Assembly (NCBI GenBank): GCA_030610725.1
Contig: JAUWRE010000054.1
Location: 1 to 6,978, forward strand
DNA: 6,978 nt
From: Candidatus Aerophobota bacterium
Lineage (GTDB): Bacteria > Aerophobota > Aerophobia > Aerophobales > AE-B3A
Reading direction: 5' to 3'
Part shown: positions 1 through 6,097 of the stretch, piece by piece
Position numbering within the stretch: position 1 is the first letter of the stretch
Layout: each line of letters begins with the position of its first letter
Program-made: the position numbers and the translations under genes
Notes under the pieces: model-generated
Database searches by the model: none
Told to the model about the DNA's origin: nothing
The model's input: the letters and a program-made list of their open reading frames with translations, nothing else

Positions 1-147
1 AGCCTCATCTCTCTTTCTGTAAGAGAAGATATCGCCAAGATGAAATATGTCCCTGAAGAAGATATAGAAAAAGAGAGAGAGAAGATAAACAGGAAACTAA
101 AAAAAGAAGCTGATGAGTTGATAAACAGGACGGAGAATAGAGAATGA
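1..147 (+). CDS. atpA: V-type ATPase catalytic subunit A, C-terminal end (partial)
   Basis: Frame 1 is open from the first base to TGA at 145-147 and gives the last 48 residues of a protein whose start lies outside the window. The tail contains [15 protein letters not shown] followed by a highly charged Lys/Glu helix. This resembles the C-terminal helical domain of bacterial V/A-type ATPase subunit A, the nucleotide-hydrolysing subunit of the V1 head. The strongest support is position: the next gene, overlapping its stop codon by the ATGA arrangement, is subunit B, and A-B order is standard in these operons. No catalytic motif (Walker A or B) falls inside the window, so the assignment rests on this tail and on synteny. 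The overlap suggests translational coupling, which fits the equal A:B stoichiometry of the head. Confidence 0.8.
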   Translation, partial: SLISLSVREDIAKMKYVPEEDIEKEREKINRKLKKEADELINRTENRE

Positions 148-1514
148 AAATAAAGCAATATAGTACTGTGAAAGAACTCACCGGACCTTTGATGTTAGTA
201 GAAAAGGTCTCAGGGATATCTTATGAAGAGCTGGTAGAGATTGAGTTAGCCAATGGAGAAAAAAGGCGAGGTAGAGTTCTGGAAGTAACCTCCCAAACAG
301 CTTTAGTGCAATTATTCGAACGGGCTACTGGCTTAGGAACAGAAAACACCCAGATAAGATTCCTGGGCAAGGGAATTCAACTGGATGTATCGGAGGATCT
401 TGTAGGAAGGGTATTTGACGGATGGGGCAGACCTCGAGACGGAGGAGCAAAAATAATTCCAGAAAAAAAATTGGATATAAGTGGAAGTCCTATTAACCCT
501 GAATCACGCGCCTATCCAGAGGAATTTATCCAGACCGGAATCTCAGCTATCGATGGGCTTAACACACTCTCGCGAGGACAAAAACTACCCATTTTCTCAG
601 GAGCAGGTCTACCTCATATTCAATTGGCAGCTCAAATCGTCAGACAGGCTAAGGTTCTGGGAAAAGAGGAGGAATTCGGTATTGTCTTTGCTGCTATGGG
701 AATAACTTTTGAAGAAGCAAATTTCTTTATCTCCAACTTTGAAGCCAGTGGCGCAATGGAAAAAACCACTCTCTTTCTCAATCTAGCCGATGACCCTGTA
801 ATCGAGAGAATTTCCACGCCCAGAATGGCTTTAACTTGCGCCGAATACCTTGCTTTCGACAAAGAAATGCATATTCTGGTCATTTTGATTGATATGACCA
901 ACTATGCTGAAGCGCTGCGTGAACTTTCTGCTGCCAGGCGGGAGGTTCCTGGAAGAAGAGGATATCCGGGCTATCTTTATACAGACCTGGCTAGTATTTA
1001 CGAGCGAGCCGGTAGAATTAAAGAGAAAAAAGGCTCTATCACCTTAATTCCTATCCTCAGTATGCCTGATGATGACAAAACCCATCCCATACCTGACCTT
1101 ACCGGTTACATTACGGAAGGTCAGATTATACTGCAAAGGAATCTTCACCAGAAGGGAATCTATCCCCCCATAAGTGTCCTTCCTTCCCTATCCCGTTTGA
1201 TGGATGAAGGAATAGGAGGAGGGAAAACCCGAGAAGACCACCGTGAGTTGTCCAACCAGCTCTATGCTTGCTACGCCCAGGGACTGGAAATCAGAGAATT
1301 GGCACTGGTTATGGGTGAGGCTACTCTTGGTGAAATGGACAGGAAATATCTTCGCTTCGCCGATGAATTCGAGCGAGACTTTGTCTCACAGGGACAAAAT
1401 GAAGACCGCCCAGTAGAAGAGACTTTAAATATTGGCTGGAAACTACTCAAAATTATTCCTACCCCAGAACTAAAAAGGGTAAGGGATGAGTTTATAAAAA
1501 AATATCGTATATAG
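144..1514 (+). CDS. atpB: V-type ATP synthase/ATPase subunit B
   Basis: This encodes the 456-residue non-catalytic B subunit of the V1 head, which alternates with A in the A3B3 hexamer facing the cytoplasm. The length is normal for the family. Residues about 10-75 form the beta-barrel. The central nucleotide-fold region begins near residue 130 ([23 protein letters not shown]). Where catalytic subunits carry a Walker A loop, this protein has SGAGLPH (152-158), the degenerate form typical of B. Further family marks are the [19 protein letters not shown] stretch (309-327) and [13 protein letters not shown] (341-353). Arg351 in the latter is the residue expected to reach into the A-subunit catalytic site, by analogy with characterised enterococcal and Thermus enzymes. 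GGAG at 132-135 lies 8 bases before the ATG. The start overlaps the subunit A stop. Subunit D follows after an unusually long gap containing an inverted repeat. Whether the complex makes or consumes ATP, and pumps H+ or Na+, cannot be told from B. Confidence 0.97.
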   Translation: MKIKQYSTVKELTGPLMLVEKVSGISYEELVEIELANGEKRRGRVLEVTSQTALVQLFERATGLGTENTQIRFLGKGIQLDVSEDLVGRVFDGWGRPRDGGAKIIPEKKLDISGSPINPESRAYPEEFIQTGISAIDGLNTLSRGQKLPIFSGAGLPHIQLAAQIVRQAKVLGKEEEFGIVFAAMGITFEEANFFISNFEASGAMEKTTLFLNLADDPVIERISTPRMALTCAEYLAFDKEMHILVILIDMTNYAEALRELSAARREVPGRRGYPGYLYTDLASIYERAGRIKEKKGSITLIPILSMPDDDKTHPIPDLTGYITEGQIILQRNLHQKGIYPPISVLPSLSRLMDEGIGGGKTREDHRELSNQLYACYAQGLEIRELALVMGEATLGEMDRKYLRFADEFERDFVSQGQNEDRPVEETLNIGWKLLKIIPTPELKRVRDEFIKKYRI

Positions 1515-1527
1515 TATTAAAAAGGGC

Positions 1528-1650
1528 AAAAAGGGGACAGGCTACTTTTTAGGAAAAATTTTAGCAACGCTGAGAATCGTAAGAGACTTAGTTAATAGCA
1601 AAAAATAAACATCCCGAACCTAGATGTAAAAAGTAGCCTGTCCCCTTTTT
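1528..1650. repeat. MITE-like inverted-repeat element between atpB and atpD
   Basis: Two perfect 23-base arms (1528-1550 and 1628-1650) are exact reverse complements of each other. Each has a GGGGACAGGCTAC core bordered by runs of five A and five T. They enclose 77 bases without a coding frame of note, so the whole element is 123 bases. The core resembles a dispersed palindromic repeat that I recall from several uncultivated bacterial genomes, often near Y1-type (REP-associated, IS200-like) transposases. That link is from memory, not shown here, and no transposase is in the window. No target-site duplication is evident: the flanks are GGGC on the left and CGAAA on the right. The element occupies most of the 168-base gap inside the ATPase operon. 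Its transcript could form a long stem, and the right arm ends in T5, so it might lower expression of subunit D relative to A and B. Confidence 0.75.
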
Positions 1651-1682
1651 CGAAAACGAAATAGGAAAGGACGAGAAAAAAA

Positions 1683-2303
1683 ATGCCTCAAGCTATACAA
1701 GTTAACCCCACCCGGATGGAGCTACTACAACAGAAACATAGGCTTGCTATGGCTCATCGAGCGCATGACCTTTTGGAAAACAAAAGAGACGAGTTAATTC
1801 AGCAGTTCCTTCCTTTAGTCAAAGAAGTACGAGAGTTGCAAAAAAGAGTATTGCAAGAGATGAACAGAGTCTATGCTGACTTTCAGGTAGCCAAAATGCT
1901 TAACTCAGAAAGAGAAATAGAAGAGGCTCTTATGTGGACTGAAATGAAGGTGGGTTTAGAAGTATCTGGATATACGAGATTCCAAGCTCCTCGATTTAAG
2001 CTGCAAATAGAGGGCAACCCTTTATGTTATGGTTTTTATGGAACTAATTGGAAACTTGATTTTACCCTTAAAGCGTTCCTGAACATCCTACCCTCTTTGC
2101 TCAACCTGGCCCAGAAAGAGGATGAGCTAAAGCGACTAGCTAAAGAAATCGAGCGAACAAGAAGAAGGGTAAATGCTCTGGAATATATTTTTATTCCCCG
2201 TGTGGAAGAGACAGTAAGATATATCACTATGAAGCTAGAAGAACGGGAAAGAGCCCACCTGATTAACCTGATGAAAATAAAGGAAATGGCGGAAAGACGG
2301 TGA
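1683..2303 (+). CDS. atpD: V-type ATP synthase/ATPase subunit D (central stalk rotor)
   Basis: This encodes the 206-residue D subunit, the coiled-coil axle that turns inside the A3B3 ring and transmits torque to the membrane rotor. The length is normal. The N-terminal motif VNPTRMELLQQKHRLAMAHR (7-26) starts the first long helix and runs through HDLLENKRDELIQQF. The second long helix carries the highly conserved stretch from ERTRRRVNALEYIFIPRV (157-174) to ETVRYITMKLEERERA. Both termini are predicted coiled coil, with a more globular middle (about 85-135). The chosen ATG is preceded by AAAGGA at 1666-1671. The 11-base spacing is longer than usual, but the protein begins exactly where family members do. 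It is the last gene of the operon, because a strong terminator overlaps its stop codon. A separate subunit F or G gene is not present downstream. Confidence 0.96.
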   Translation: MPQAIQVNPTRMELLQQKHRLAMAHRAHDLLENKRDELIQQFLPLVKEVRELQKRVLQEMNRVYADFQVAKMLNSEREIEEALMWTEMKVGLEVSGYTRFQAPRFKLQIEGNPLCYGFYGTNWKLDFTLKAFLNILPSLLNLAQKEDELKRLAKEIERTRRRVNALEYIFIPRVEETVRYITMKLEERERAHLINLMKIKEMAERR

Positions 2304-2327
2304 GCTCTAAAGCTCACCGTCTTTTTT
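2293..2327 (+). terminator. Rho-independent terminator of the ATPase operon
   Basis: A perfect 14-base-pair stem pairs 2293-2306 with 2311-2324 around the loop CTAA. The run of six T at 2322-2327 forms the end of the stem and the tail. The subunit D stop codon (2301-2303) lies inside the left arm, so the terminator directly abuts and partly overlaps the coding region. Read from the minus strand the same hairpin is followed by only three T, so it would be a weaker terminator for the converging aldolase transcript. Confidence 0.93.
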
Positions 2328-2499
2328 GTTATCCACCAAACACCAGTTTAACCATTTATCCAAATACGATTTGTCACTAATATTCCTTATGCCAGGCCTC
2401 TCCTCTTAAATATTCTTGCAGCTGCTTTTTATGTTGGTATGGCCAAGAAACACCACTAAAACTTGCTATCTCTCGACAAAAATGCTCTGGGATAACTAC
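2307..2499 (-). pseudogene. Possible frameshifted remnant of a minus-strand gene
   Basis: Two partly overlapping open stretches on the minus strand read like protein although neither has a start codon or ribosome site. The upstream one (2499 down to 2380) contains PEHFCREIASFSGVSW and then HKKQLQEYLRGEAWHKEY, ending at a TAG at 2377-2379. The second, in another frame (2405 down to 2307), reads RNISDKSYLDKWLNWCLVDN and ends KKDGEL at a stop within the operon terminator. A single insertion or deletion in the overlap (about 2380-2405) would join them into roughly 65 codons. I do not recognise the family. The amino-acid mix (Trp, His, Cys, charged helices) looks coding-like, which is suggestive but not proof, and chance open frames of this size do occur. 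If real, it is the 3' tail of a gene whose front was lost when the neighbouring class II aldolase gene took its present place. Confidence 0.25.
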
Positions 2500-3527
2500 T
2501 CACCTTTTAACTCACCTTCTGAATAGCGGTGTGCCATTACAGAGAGAGGAATGGGGTCATAATCGCCGGCATGGCCTGCTTGGCCGAAGCTGACCATTCG
2601 CCTGGCAACAACTATCTTCATTGCTTCGCGGGCAGGCGCGAGATAACTACGTGGATCAAACCCTTCCGGATGCTCGCTCATGTACTTACGTATCGCTCCT
2701 GTTATTGCTAGGCGACTATCGGTATCGACGTTGATTTTGCGAACACCATGCCGAATGCCAAGCTGAATCTCTTCGATAGGCACACCCCACGTTGGCTTAA
2801 GTTTGCCACCGTGAGCATTAATGATATCCTGCAATTCCTTGGGCACACTGGAGGAACCATGCATAACAAGATAGGTCTTGCGTAATCGTTTGTGTATCTC
2901 AATGATTCGGTCCATATCAAGAATTGCGCTATCTGGTTTTCGAGAGAACTTATATGCACCGTGACTCGTTCCAATGGCAACAGCAAGAGCATCAATGCCT
3001 GTGAGCCCGACAAATTCTACTGCCTGATCCGGGTCAGTAAGGTATGCCATTGCATCAACCCCTGCACCATGTCCATCTTCAATCCCACCGAGACAGCCAA
3101 GTTCACCTTCAACCGTCGCACCACGTTCATGCGCCATTTCAACAACCTTGCGGGTGACTCTGACATTATATTCAAAGCTTGATAATGTTTTGCCATCCTC
3201 TTCCAATGAGCCATCTATCATGACGCTGGTAAAACCCATATCAACGGCGGACTTGCAGGTTTCTGGGCTATTCCCGTGGTCCTGATGAAGGGCAACCGGA
3301 ATTTCAGGATAAAGCTCTGTTGCCGCTATCATCAAATGATAGAGGAAACGATCGTTTGTATAGCCTCGTGCTCCCCGGCTTGCCTGAATAATGACAGGAG
3401 ATTTTGTTTCTCTTGCCGCTTCCATGATTGCTTGAATTTGCTCCATATTATTGACATTGAACGCTCCAACTCCATAACCGCCTTTAGCTGCCTCGTCGAG
3501 AATTTGTCGCATGGACACTAAGGACAT
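2496..3527 (-). CDS. fba: Class II fructose-bisphosphate aldolase (zinc-dependent)
   Basis: This enzyme catalyses the reversible cleavage of fructose-1,6-bisphosphate to dihydroxyacetone phosphate and glyceraldehyde-3-phosphate in the cytoplasm. With the ATG at 3527 it has 343 residues, starting MSLVSMRQILDEAA as in the 'Calvin cycle' type of class II aldolases. Visible hallmarks are GVGAFNVNNMEQ (about 19-30), ALHQDHG (79-85) with the catalytic Asp83 and metal ligand His84, VEGELG (139-144), the metal ligand His189 in GTSHG, His223 in MHGSSS, and NVDTDSR (266-272) for phosphate binding. An ATG at 3536 is in frame, but the ribosome site AAAGGAG touches it directly, whereas the ATG at 3527 sits 9 bases away and gives the family-typical N-terminus. 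G+C is clearly higher than in its neighbours, suggesting a different origin. It could act on related ketose bisphosphates such as tagatose-1,6-bisphosphate, but the sequence favours the fructose enzyme. Confidence 0.93.
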   Translation of the reverse strand: MSLVSMRQILDEAAKGGYGVGAFNVNNMEQIQAIMEAARETKSPVIIQASRGARGYTNDRFLYHLMIAATELYPEIPVALHQDHGNSPETCKSAVDMGFTSVMIDGSLEEDGKTLSSFEYNVRVTRKVVEMAHERGATVEGELGCLGGIEDGHGAGVDAMAYLTDPDQAVEFVGLTGIDALAVAIGTSHGAYKFSRKPDSAILDMDRIIEIHKRLRKTYLVMHGSSSVPKELQDIINAHGGKLKPTWGVPIEEIQLGIRHGVRKINVDTDSRLAITGAIRKYMSEHPEGFDPRSYLAPAREAMKIVVARRMVSFGQAGHAGDYDPIPLSVMAHRYSEGELKGE

Positions 3528-3536
3528 CTTCTGCAT

Positions 3537-3543
3537 CTCCTTT
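3537..3543 (-). promoter_or_regulatory. Ribosome binding site deciding the fba start
   Basis: Read on the minus strand this is AAAGGAG. It ends immediately before the ATG at 3536 (no spacing) and 9 bases before the in-frame ATG at 3527. Normal spacing therefore supports initiation at 3527, which removes three residues from the longest reading frame. Confidence 0.75.
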
Positions 3544-3747
3544 CGATATTATTAATCTATTCTATAATTATGTGTCTTTTCTAGATTTCTTGGACTGTCT
3601 TACACAGCTACCCTGCTATTTTTAACCAAATGCTGATTCAATTTCACCACGGTAAACTTCCGGGTAAAGGAGAAGTTTCTTCCTTTTTCTTGTTTTCTAT
3701 TTTCGCCTATTTTCTAACTCTTTGACACGTGAATAGCAAAATACTAT

Positions 3748-4836
3748 TTACGATTCATATTGTTGATACCAGTCTGGCCCTTTTTTCTCCAAATGGAAGT
3801 TAGGAAAACCTTTGAACTTCCTGTGTTCAAAATAGGGAGTAGCTTCTTGAAGGAGTTGATGTAGACGCTTGAAATTGCTTACTCCGCTGGTAGAAAGCCA
3901 TTCCTCCATAGCTTCCCTGCCGGGATAATAGTCAGCACACCCCTGCCAGATAGCTCTTCCTCCCAAGAATCCTGATGCACCTGATTGAGTGGCTATGCGT
4001 ACATTTTCCACAAATTCATCTATATCTACTCCTGCTGACAATACTACCCAGGGAACACCAGCCAGAGCTGTCACTTCCCGACAGAAACCTTTGATTTCTG
4101 ACAAGTCATAAAGAGCTTCTCTTTTCACTCCATCAAATTCTCCCTGACAATACTCTTTGACAAATCTTAAATTGGCAGGGAATTCCACTTTGAGAATATC
4201 AACTCCATATTCAGAGCGAGAAAACTCCTTTACATAATCATGAACTATTTTTGGTTTGCGCAAGGCAAAAGTAGCATTATCCTTTTCTTCATCGGGCAAA
4301 AACGGATAATTTACCAGCTCTAAAACAAAAGGAAGATCGTATTGCCGACAATCCTTACCTACCCTTCTGGTTAACTCCTTTTGATGACTCACTACATCGG
4401 GAGAAGCATCTCCCCGATAATAAATGAGAAGTTTTACAGCATCTGCTCCGGCTCGCTTTGTCTTCTCCACTGTCCAGCCCGATATCAAGCTTGACTTTAT
4501 TTCCTTACCGCTTTTGCCTGCTTTCTCTCCCCCTGTCTCCTCACTGCAAAGAAGAAGACCTGTCCCTTTGGTGAAGTACTTTATGGCATTAGGATATCCG
4601 TAAATCGGATCGATGAGAGTAGCACTAGAATAAGGGGATAGTACCTTGGTTATTATCGTCTTAAATTCAGCTAAATCCTGGTATTTTACCTCATCTGCCT
4701 TTTTAGAAAGCACTTTAGCCAGCATCTTCCTTAAAGAACCTCTTTGGTCAATAGCCATCATCTTGAACCGACCATTCTCATCGGCCAATGCCTTTAAACC
4801 ACGTATTTTACCGGCAGAAATAGATACCTTTTCCAT
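3748..4836 (-). CDS. LacD-type class I aldolase (tagatose-1,6-bisphosphate aldolase family)
   Basis: This is a Schiff-base, metal-independent TIM-barrel aldolase of the DeoC/LacD family, 362 residues from the ATG at 4836. Characterised relatives cleave tagatose-1,6-bisphosphate (LacD) or sulfofructose-1-phosphate (YihT). Key sites are visible: Asp30 in MAIDQRGS, Lys135 in AVKLLIYYRGD, Glu173 in FVLELVNY, and the probable Schiff-base Lys216 in VDILKVEFP. The barrel closes with VVLSAGVD (about 265-272) and SGASGFLGGRAIWQG (285-299), a typical phosphate-binding end. LacD proteins are near 325 residues. This one has a tail of some 25-30 extra residues rich in aromatics, ending GPDWYQQYES. A TTG codon directly precedes the ATG, but AGGAGG is better spaced (7 bases) for the ATG. 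The upstream gene is a PfkB kinase, which could supply the phosphorylated substrate. The family is secure. The exact substrate is not. Confidence 0.88.
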   Translation of the reverse strand: MEKVSISAGKIRGLKALADENGRFKMMAIDQRGSLRKMLAKVLSKKADEVKYQDLAEFKTIITKVLSPYSSATLIDPIYGYPNAIKYFTKGTGLLLCSEETGGEKAGKSGKEIKSSLISGWTVEKTKRAGADAVKLLIYYRGDASPDVVSHQKELTRRVGKDCRQYDLPFVLELVNYPFLPDEEKDNATFALRKPKIVHDYVKEFSRSEYGVDILKVEFPANLRFVKEYCQGEFDGVKREALYDLSEIKGFCREVTALAGVPWVVLSAGVDIDEFVENVRIATQSGASGFLGGRAIWQGCADYYPGREAMEEWLSTSGVSNFKRLHQLLQEATPYFEHRKFKGFPNFHLEKKGPDWYQQYES

Positions 4837-4843
4837 CAACTTC

Positions 4844-4849
4844 CCTCCT
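4844..4849 (-). promoter_or_regulatory. Ribosome binding site of the LacD-type aldolase
   Basis: The minus strand reads AGGAGG, a full consensus. It lies 7 bases before the ATG at 4836 and only 4 bases before the TTG at 4839, so the ATG is the better start. Confidence 0.8.
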
Positions 4850-4903
4850 AATATGTGTTTTGAAATAGGTCACACTTCAGTCTCTTCTAAGCTTCTTCTT
4901 TTC

Positions 4904-4975
4904 TGTCATTGCGAACCTGCCGCAGGCAGGCGTGGCAATCTCATGAGATTGCTTCGGTTTCGTCTCGCAATGACA
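4904..4975. repeat. Palindromic CATTGCGA-type intergenic repeat
   Basis: Outer arms TGTCATTGCGA (4904-4914) and TCGCAATGACA (4965-4975) are exact reverse complements. Inside lie a near-palindrome CCTGCCGCAGGCAGG (4916-4930) and a perfect 18-base palindrome GCAATCTCATGAGATTGC (4935-4952). Repeats with the phrases 'TGTCATTGCGA' and 'GGCAATCTC' are familiar to me as dispersed palindromic elements in many unrelated bacterial genomes. That is recollection, since no second copy is in this window. The element sits in the 169-base gap between the kinase and the LacD-type aldolase. If the two genes are cotranscribed it would fold into stable hairpins in the messenger and could affect its processing or stability. 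No T-run follows it on the minus strand, so it is not a classical terminator. Confidence 0.8.
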
Positions 4976-4988
4976 AGCAACGAATTTC

Positions 4989-5016
4989 GATTCACCATTC
5001 ACGATTCACGATTCAC
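4989..5016. repeat. Tandem 7-base repeat (GATTCAC)x4 at the kinase 3' end
   Basis: Four head-to-tail 7-base units occupy 4989-4995, 4996-5002, 5003-5009 and 5010-5016. The second starts with C instead of G and the other three are identical. On the minus strand the unit reads GTGAATC. The kinase stop codon (5006-5008) and its last residues are encoded within the array, so gain or loss of units would change the C-terminus. Confidence 0.85.
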
Positions 5017-5953
5017 CAAAACCAACCATCTTTTCTACTTCTCTTAAATAAGGAGCACCCTCCATAGGGCCCTTTTTAGCTACGGCCAAGGCACCCACGG
5101 CATTAGCAAATTTAGCCACTCGCTTAATAGACCATCCTTTAAGAAATCCGGCTATAAAAGCAGCATCGAAGCAGTCACCCGCTCCAGTTGGGTCTATTTC
5201 ATTCACCGGAAAAGAAGGAACCTTTAGCTTCCCCTCTCTTGTATAAATACAGGAACCTTCCTCACCCAACTTGAGAGCCACTATCTCCGGGCCGCATTCG
5301 AGCAACCTCCTACAGGCTCTATCTATATCCTCAATTCCCATCAACATCCTCACTTCCTCTCCACTGGGTAAAATAATCTCACAAGAAGAGAGAATAGGCT
5401 CACAGATTTCCCTGATTTTTTCTATGGCCAATAGCTCAGGACGAAGGTTGGGGTCAAAACTGATCTTTCCTCCTGAATTCTTAACTATCTCCACTGCTCT
5501 ATAACACAACCTGCGCCAGGAATCATTTATGGACAGGGTTGAGCCCATTATATGAAGATAACTTATCCCCGACAAATAATCTCTATTAAGCTGAGTCTCG
5601 CTAATTCTTCCTGAAGCAGCCTGGGGAATATGATAAATAAATTGGCGAGTTCCGTCACTATAATAGGTGACAAAAGCCACTCCTGTAGTATAATTATCTA
5701 AGGATTGAACATAGGTAGTATCTACTCCGTCTTCTTTTAGTCTATTGGTAATCAACTTTCCAAAATCATCCCTTCCTACGCTGCCAATAAAACCAGAGGA
5801 TATGCCTAATCTGGCTATAGCATCAATAAAAATGGCCGGGGCTCCGCTGGCAAACGGACCAGCAAAAGTCCCTTTGACCCCAAGAGGCTCATCTATATTT
5901 TCTCTCATAATCTCGACCAACAGCTCGCCCATAGAAACTACCTGGAGCTTCAT
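5006..5953 (-). CDS. PfkB-family carbohydrate kinase
   Basis: A 315-residue cytoplasmic sugar kinase of the ribokinase/PfkB family, transferring the ATP gamma-phosphate to a sugar hydroxyl. The N-terminus VVSMGELLVEIM is followed by GPFASGAPAIFIDAIARLG (32-50), the place of the first PfkB signature, here with SGAP where many members have GG. GSVGRDDFG (57-65) follows. The second signature DPTGAGDCFDAAF (254-266) carries the anion-hole GAG and the catalytic base Asp260. The end, KGPMEGAPYLREVEKM, is typical of the family, but the last residues (GFGES) are encoded in a tandem 7-base repeat. The start ATG at 5953 has GGGGG 8 bases upstream, a modest ribosome site. Ahead of it lies a near-consensus promoter. 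Next to a LacD-type aldolase, tagatose-6-phosphate kinase, sulfofructose kinase or an IolC-like role are all possible. 2-keto-3-deoxygluconate kinase is another family option. I do not assign a symbol. Confidence 0.88.
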   Translation of the reverse strand: MKLQVVSMGELLVEIMRENIDEPLGVKGTFAGPFASGAPAIFIDAIARLGISSGFIGSVGRDDFGKLITNRLKEDGVDTTYVQSLDNYTTGVAFVTYYSDGTRQFIYHIPQAASGRISETQLNRDYLSGISYLHIMGSTLSINDSWRRLCYRAVEIVKNSGGKISFDPNLRPELLAIEKIREICEPILSSCEIILPSGEEVRMLMGIEDIDRACRRLLECGPEIVALKLGEEGSCIYTREGKLKVPSFPVNEIDPTGAGDCFDAAFIAGFLKGWSIKRVAKFANAVGALAVAKKGPMEGAPYLREVEKMVGFGES

Positions 5954-5990
5954 ATCCTATTCCCCCATTCTCGTATCTCGTCGGTTAATT

Positions 5991-6030
5991 AGTTCATTGT
6001 CCATTATTAGGAGGCATCAGCCAATGAACT
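5991..6030. promoter_or_regulatory. Inverted repeat in the kinase leader
   Basis: AGTTCATTG (5991-5999) and CAATGAACT (6022-6030) are perfect 9-base inverted arms around a 22-base loop. The structure lies between the probable promoter and the kinase start, about 40 bases upstream of the ATG. It could be an operator half-site pair or an RNA hairpin. No T-run follows it, so it is not a terminator. Its role is unproven. Confidence 0.4.
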
Positions 6031-6097
6031 CTTCAGGTACTTCACTTAACAACAATCCCAAGAATTTTTCAAATTCCGATACTACAATTACCAAAGC

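Noticed and set aside
2708..3214. Open frames on both strands inside the class II aldolase gene
   Set aside because: They are shadows of a well-supported gene with all catalytic motifs. None resembles a known family.
3660..3690. Hairpin AAGGAGAAG/CTTCCTT followed by a T-run on the plus strand
   Set aside because: It would terminate plus-strand transcription, but no plus-strand gene lies upstream of it. On the minus strand, where the genes are, there is no T-run. The stem is imperfect.
3537..3747. Possible fba promoter in the 211-base gap
   Set aside because: A+T-rich hexamers such as TATAGA occur, but no -35 element at 16-18 bases accompanies them. TTGGTT with TGTGTA at 17 bases is too weak to call.
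3728..3752. Short inverted repeat GTGAATAG/CTATTTAC next to the LacD-type aldolase stop
   Set aside because: The arms are 8 bases with a mismatch and no T-run. It is too weak for a terminator and is mentioned only for its similarity to the GTGAATC array.
4558..4572. CCTGTCCCTTTGG inside the LacD-type aldolase, similar to the arm of the element at 1528-1650
   Set aside because: It encodes conserved in-frame residues, lacks a partner arm, and matches only part of the core. Coincidence is more likely.
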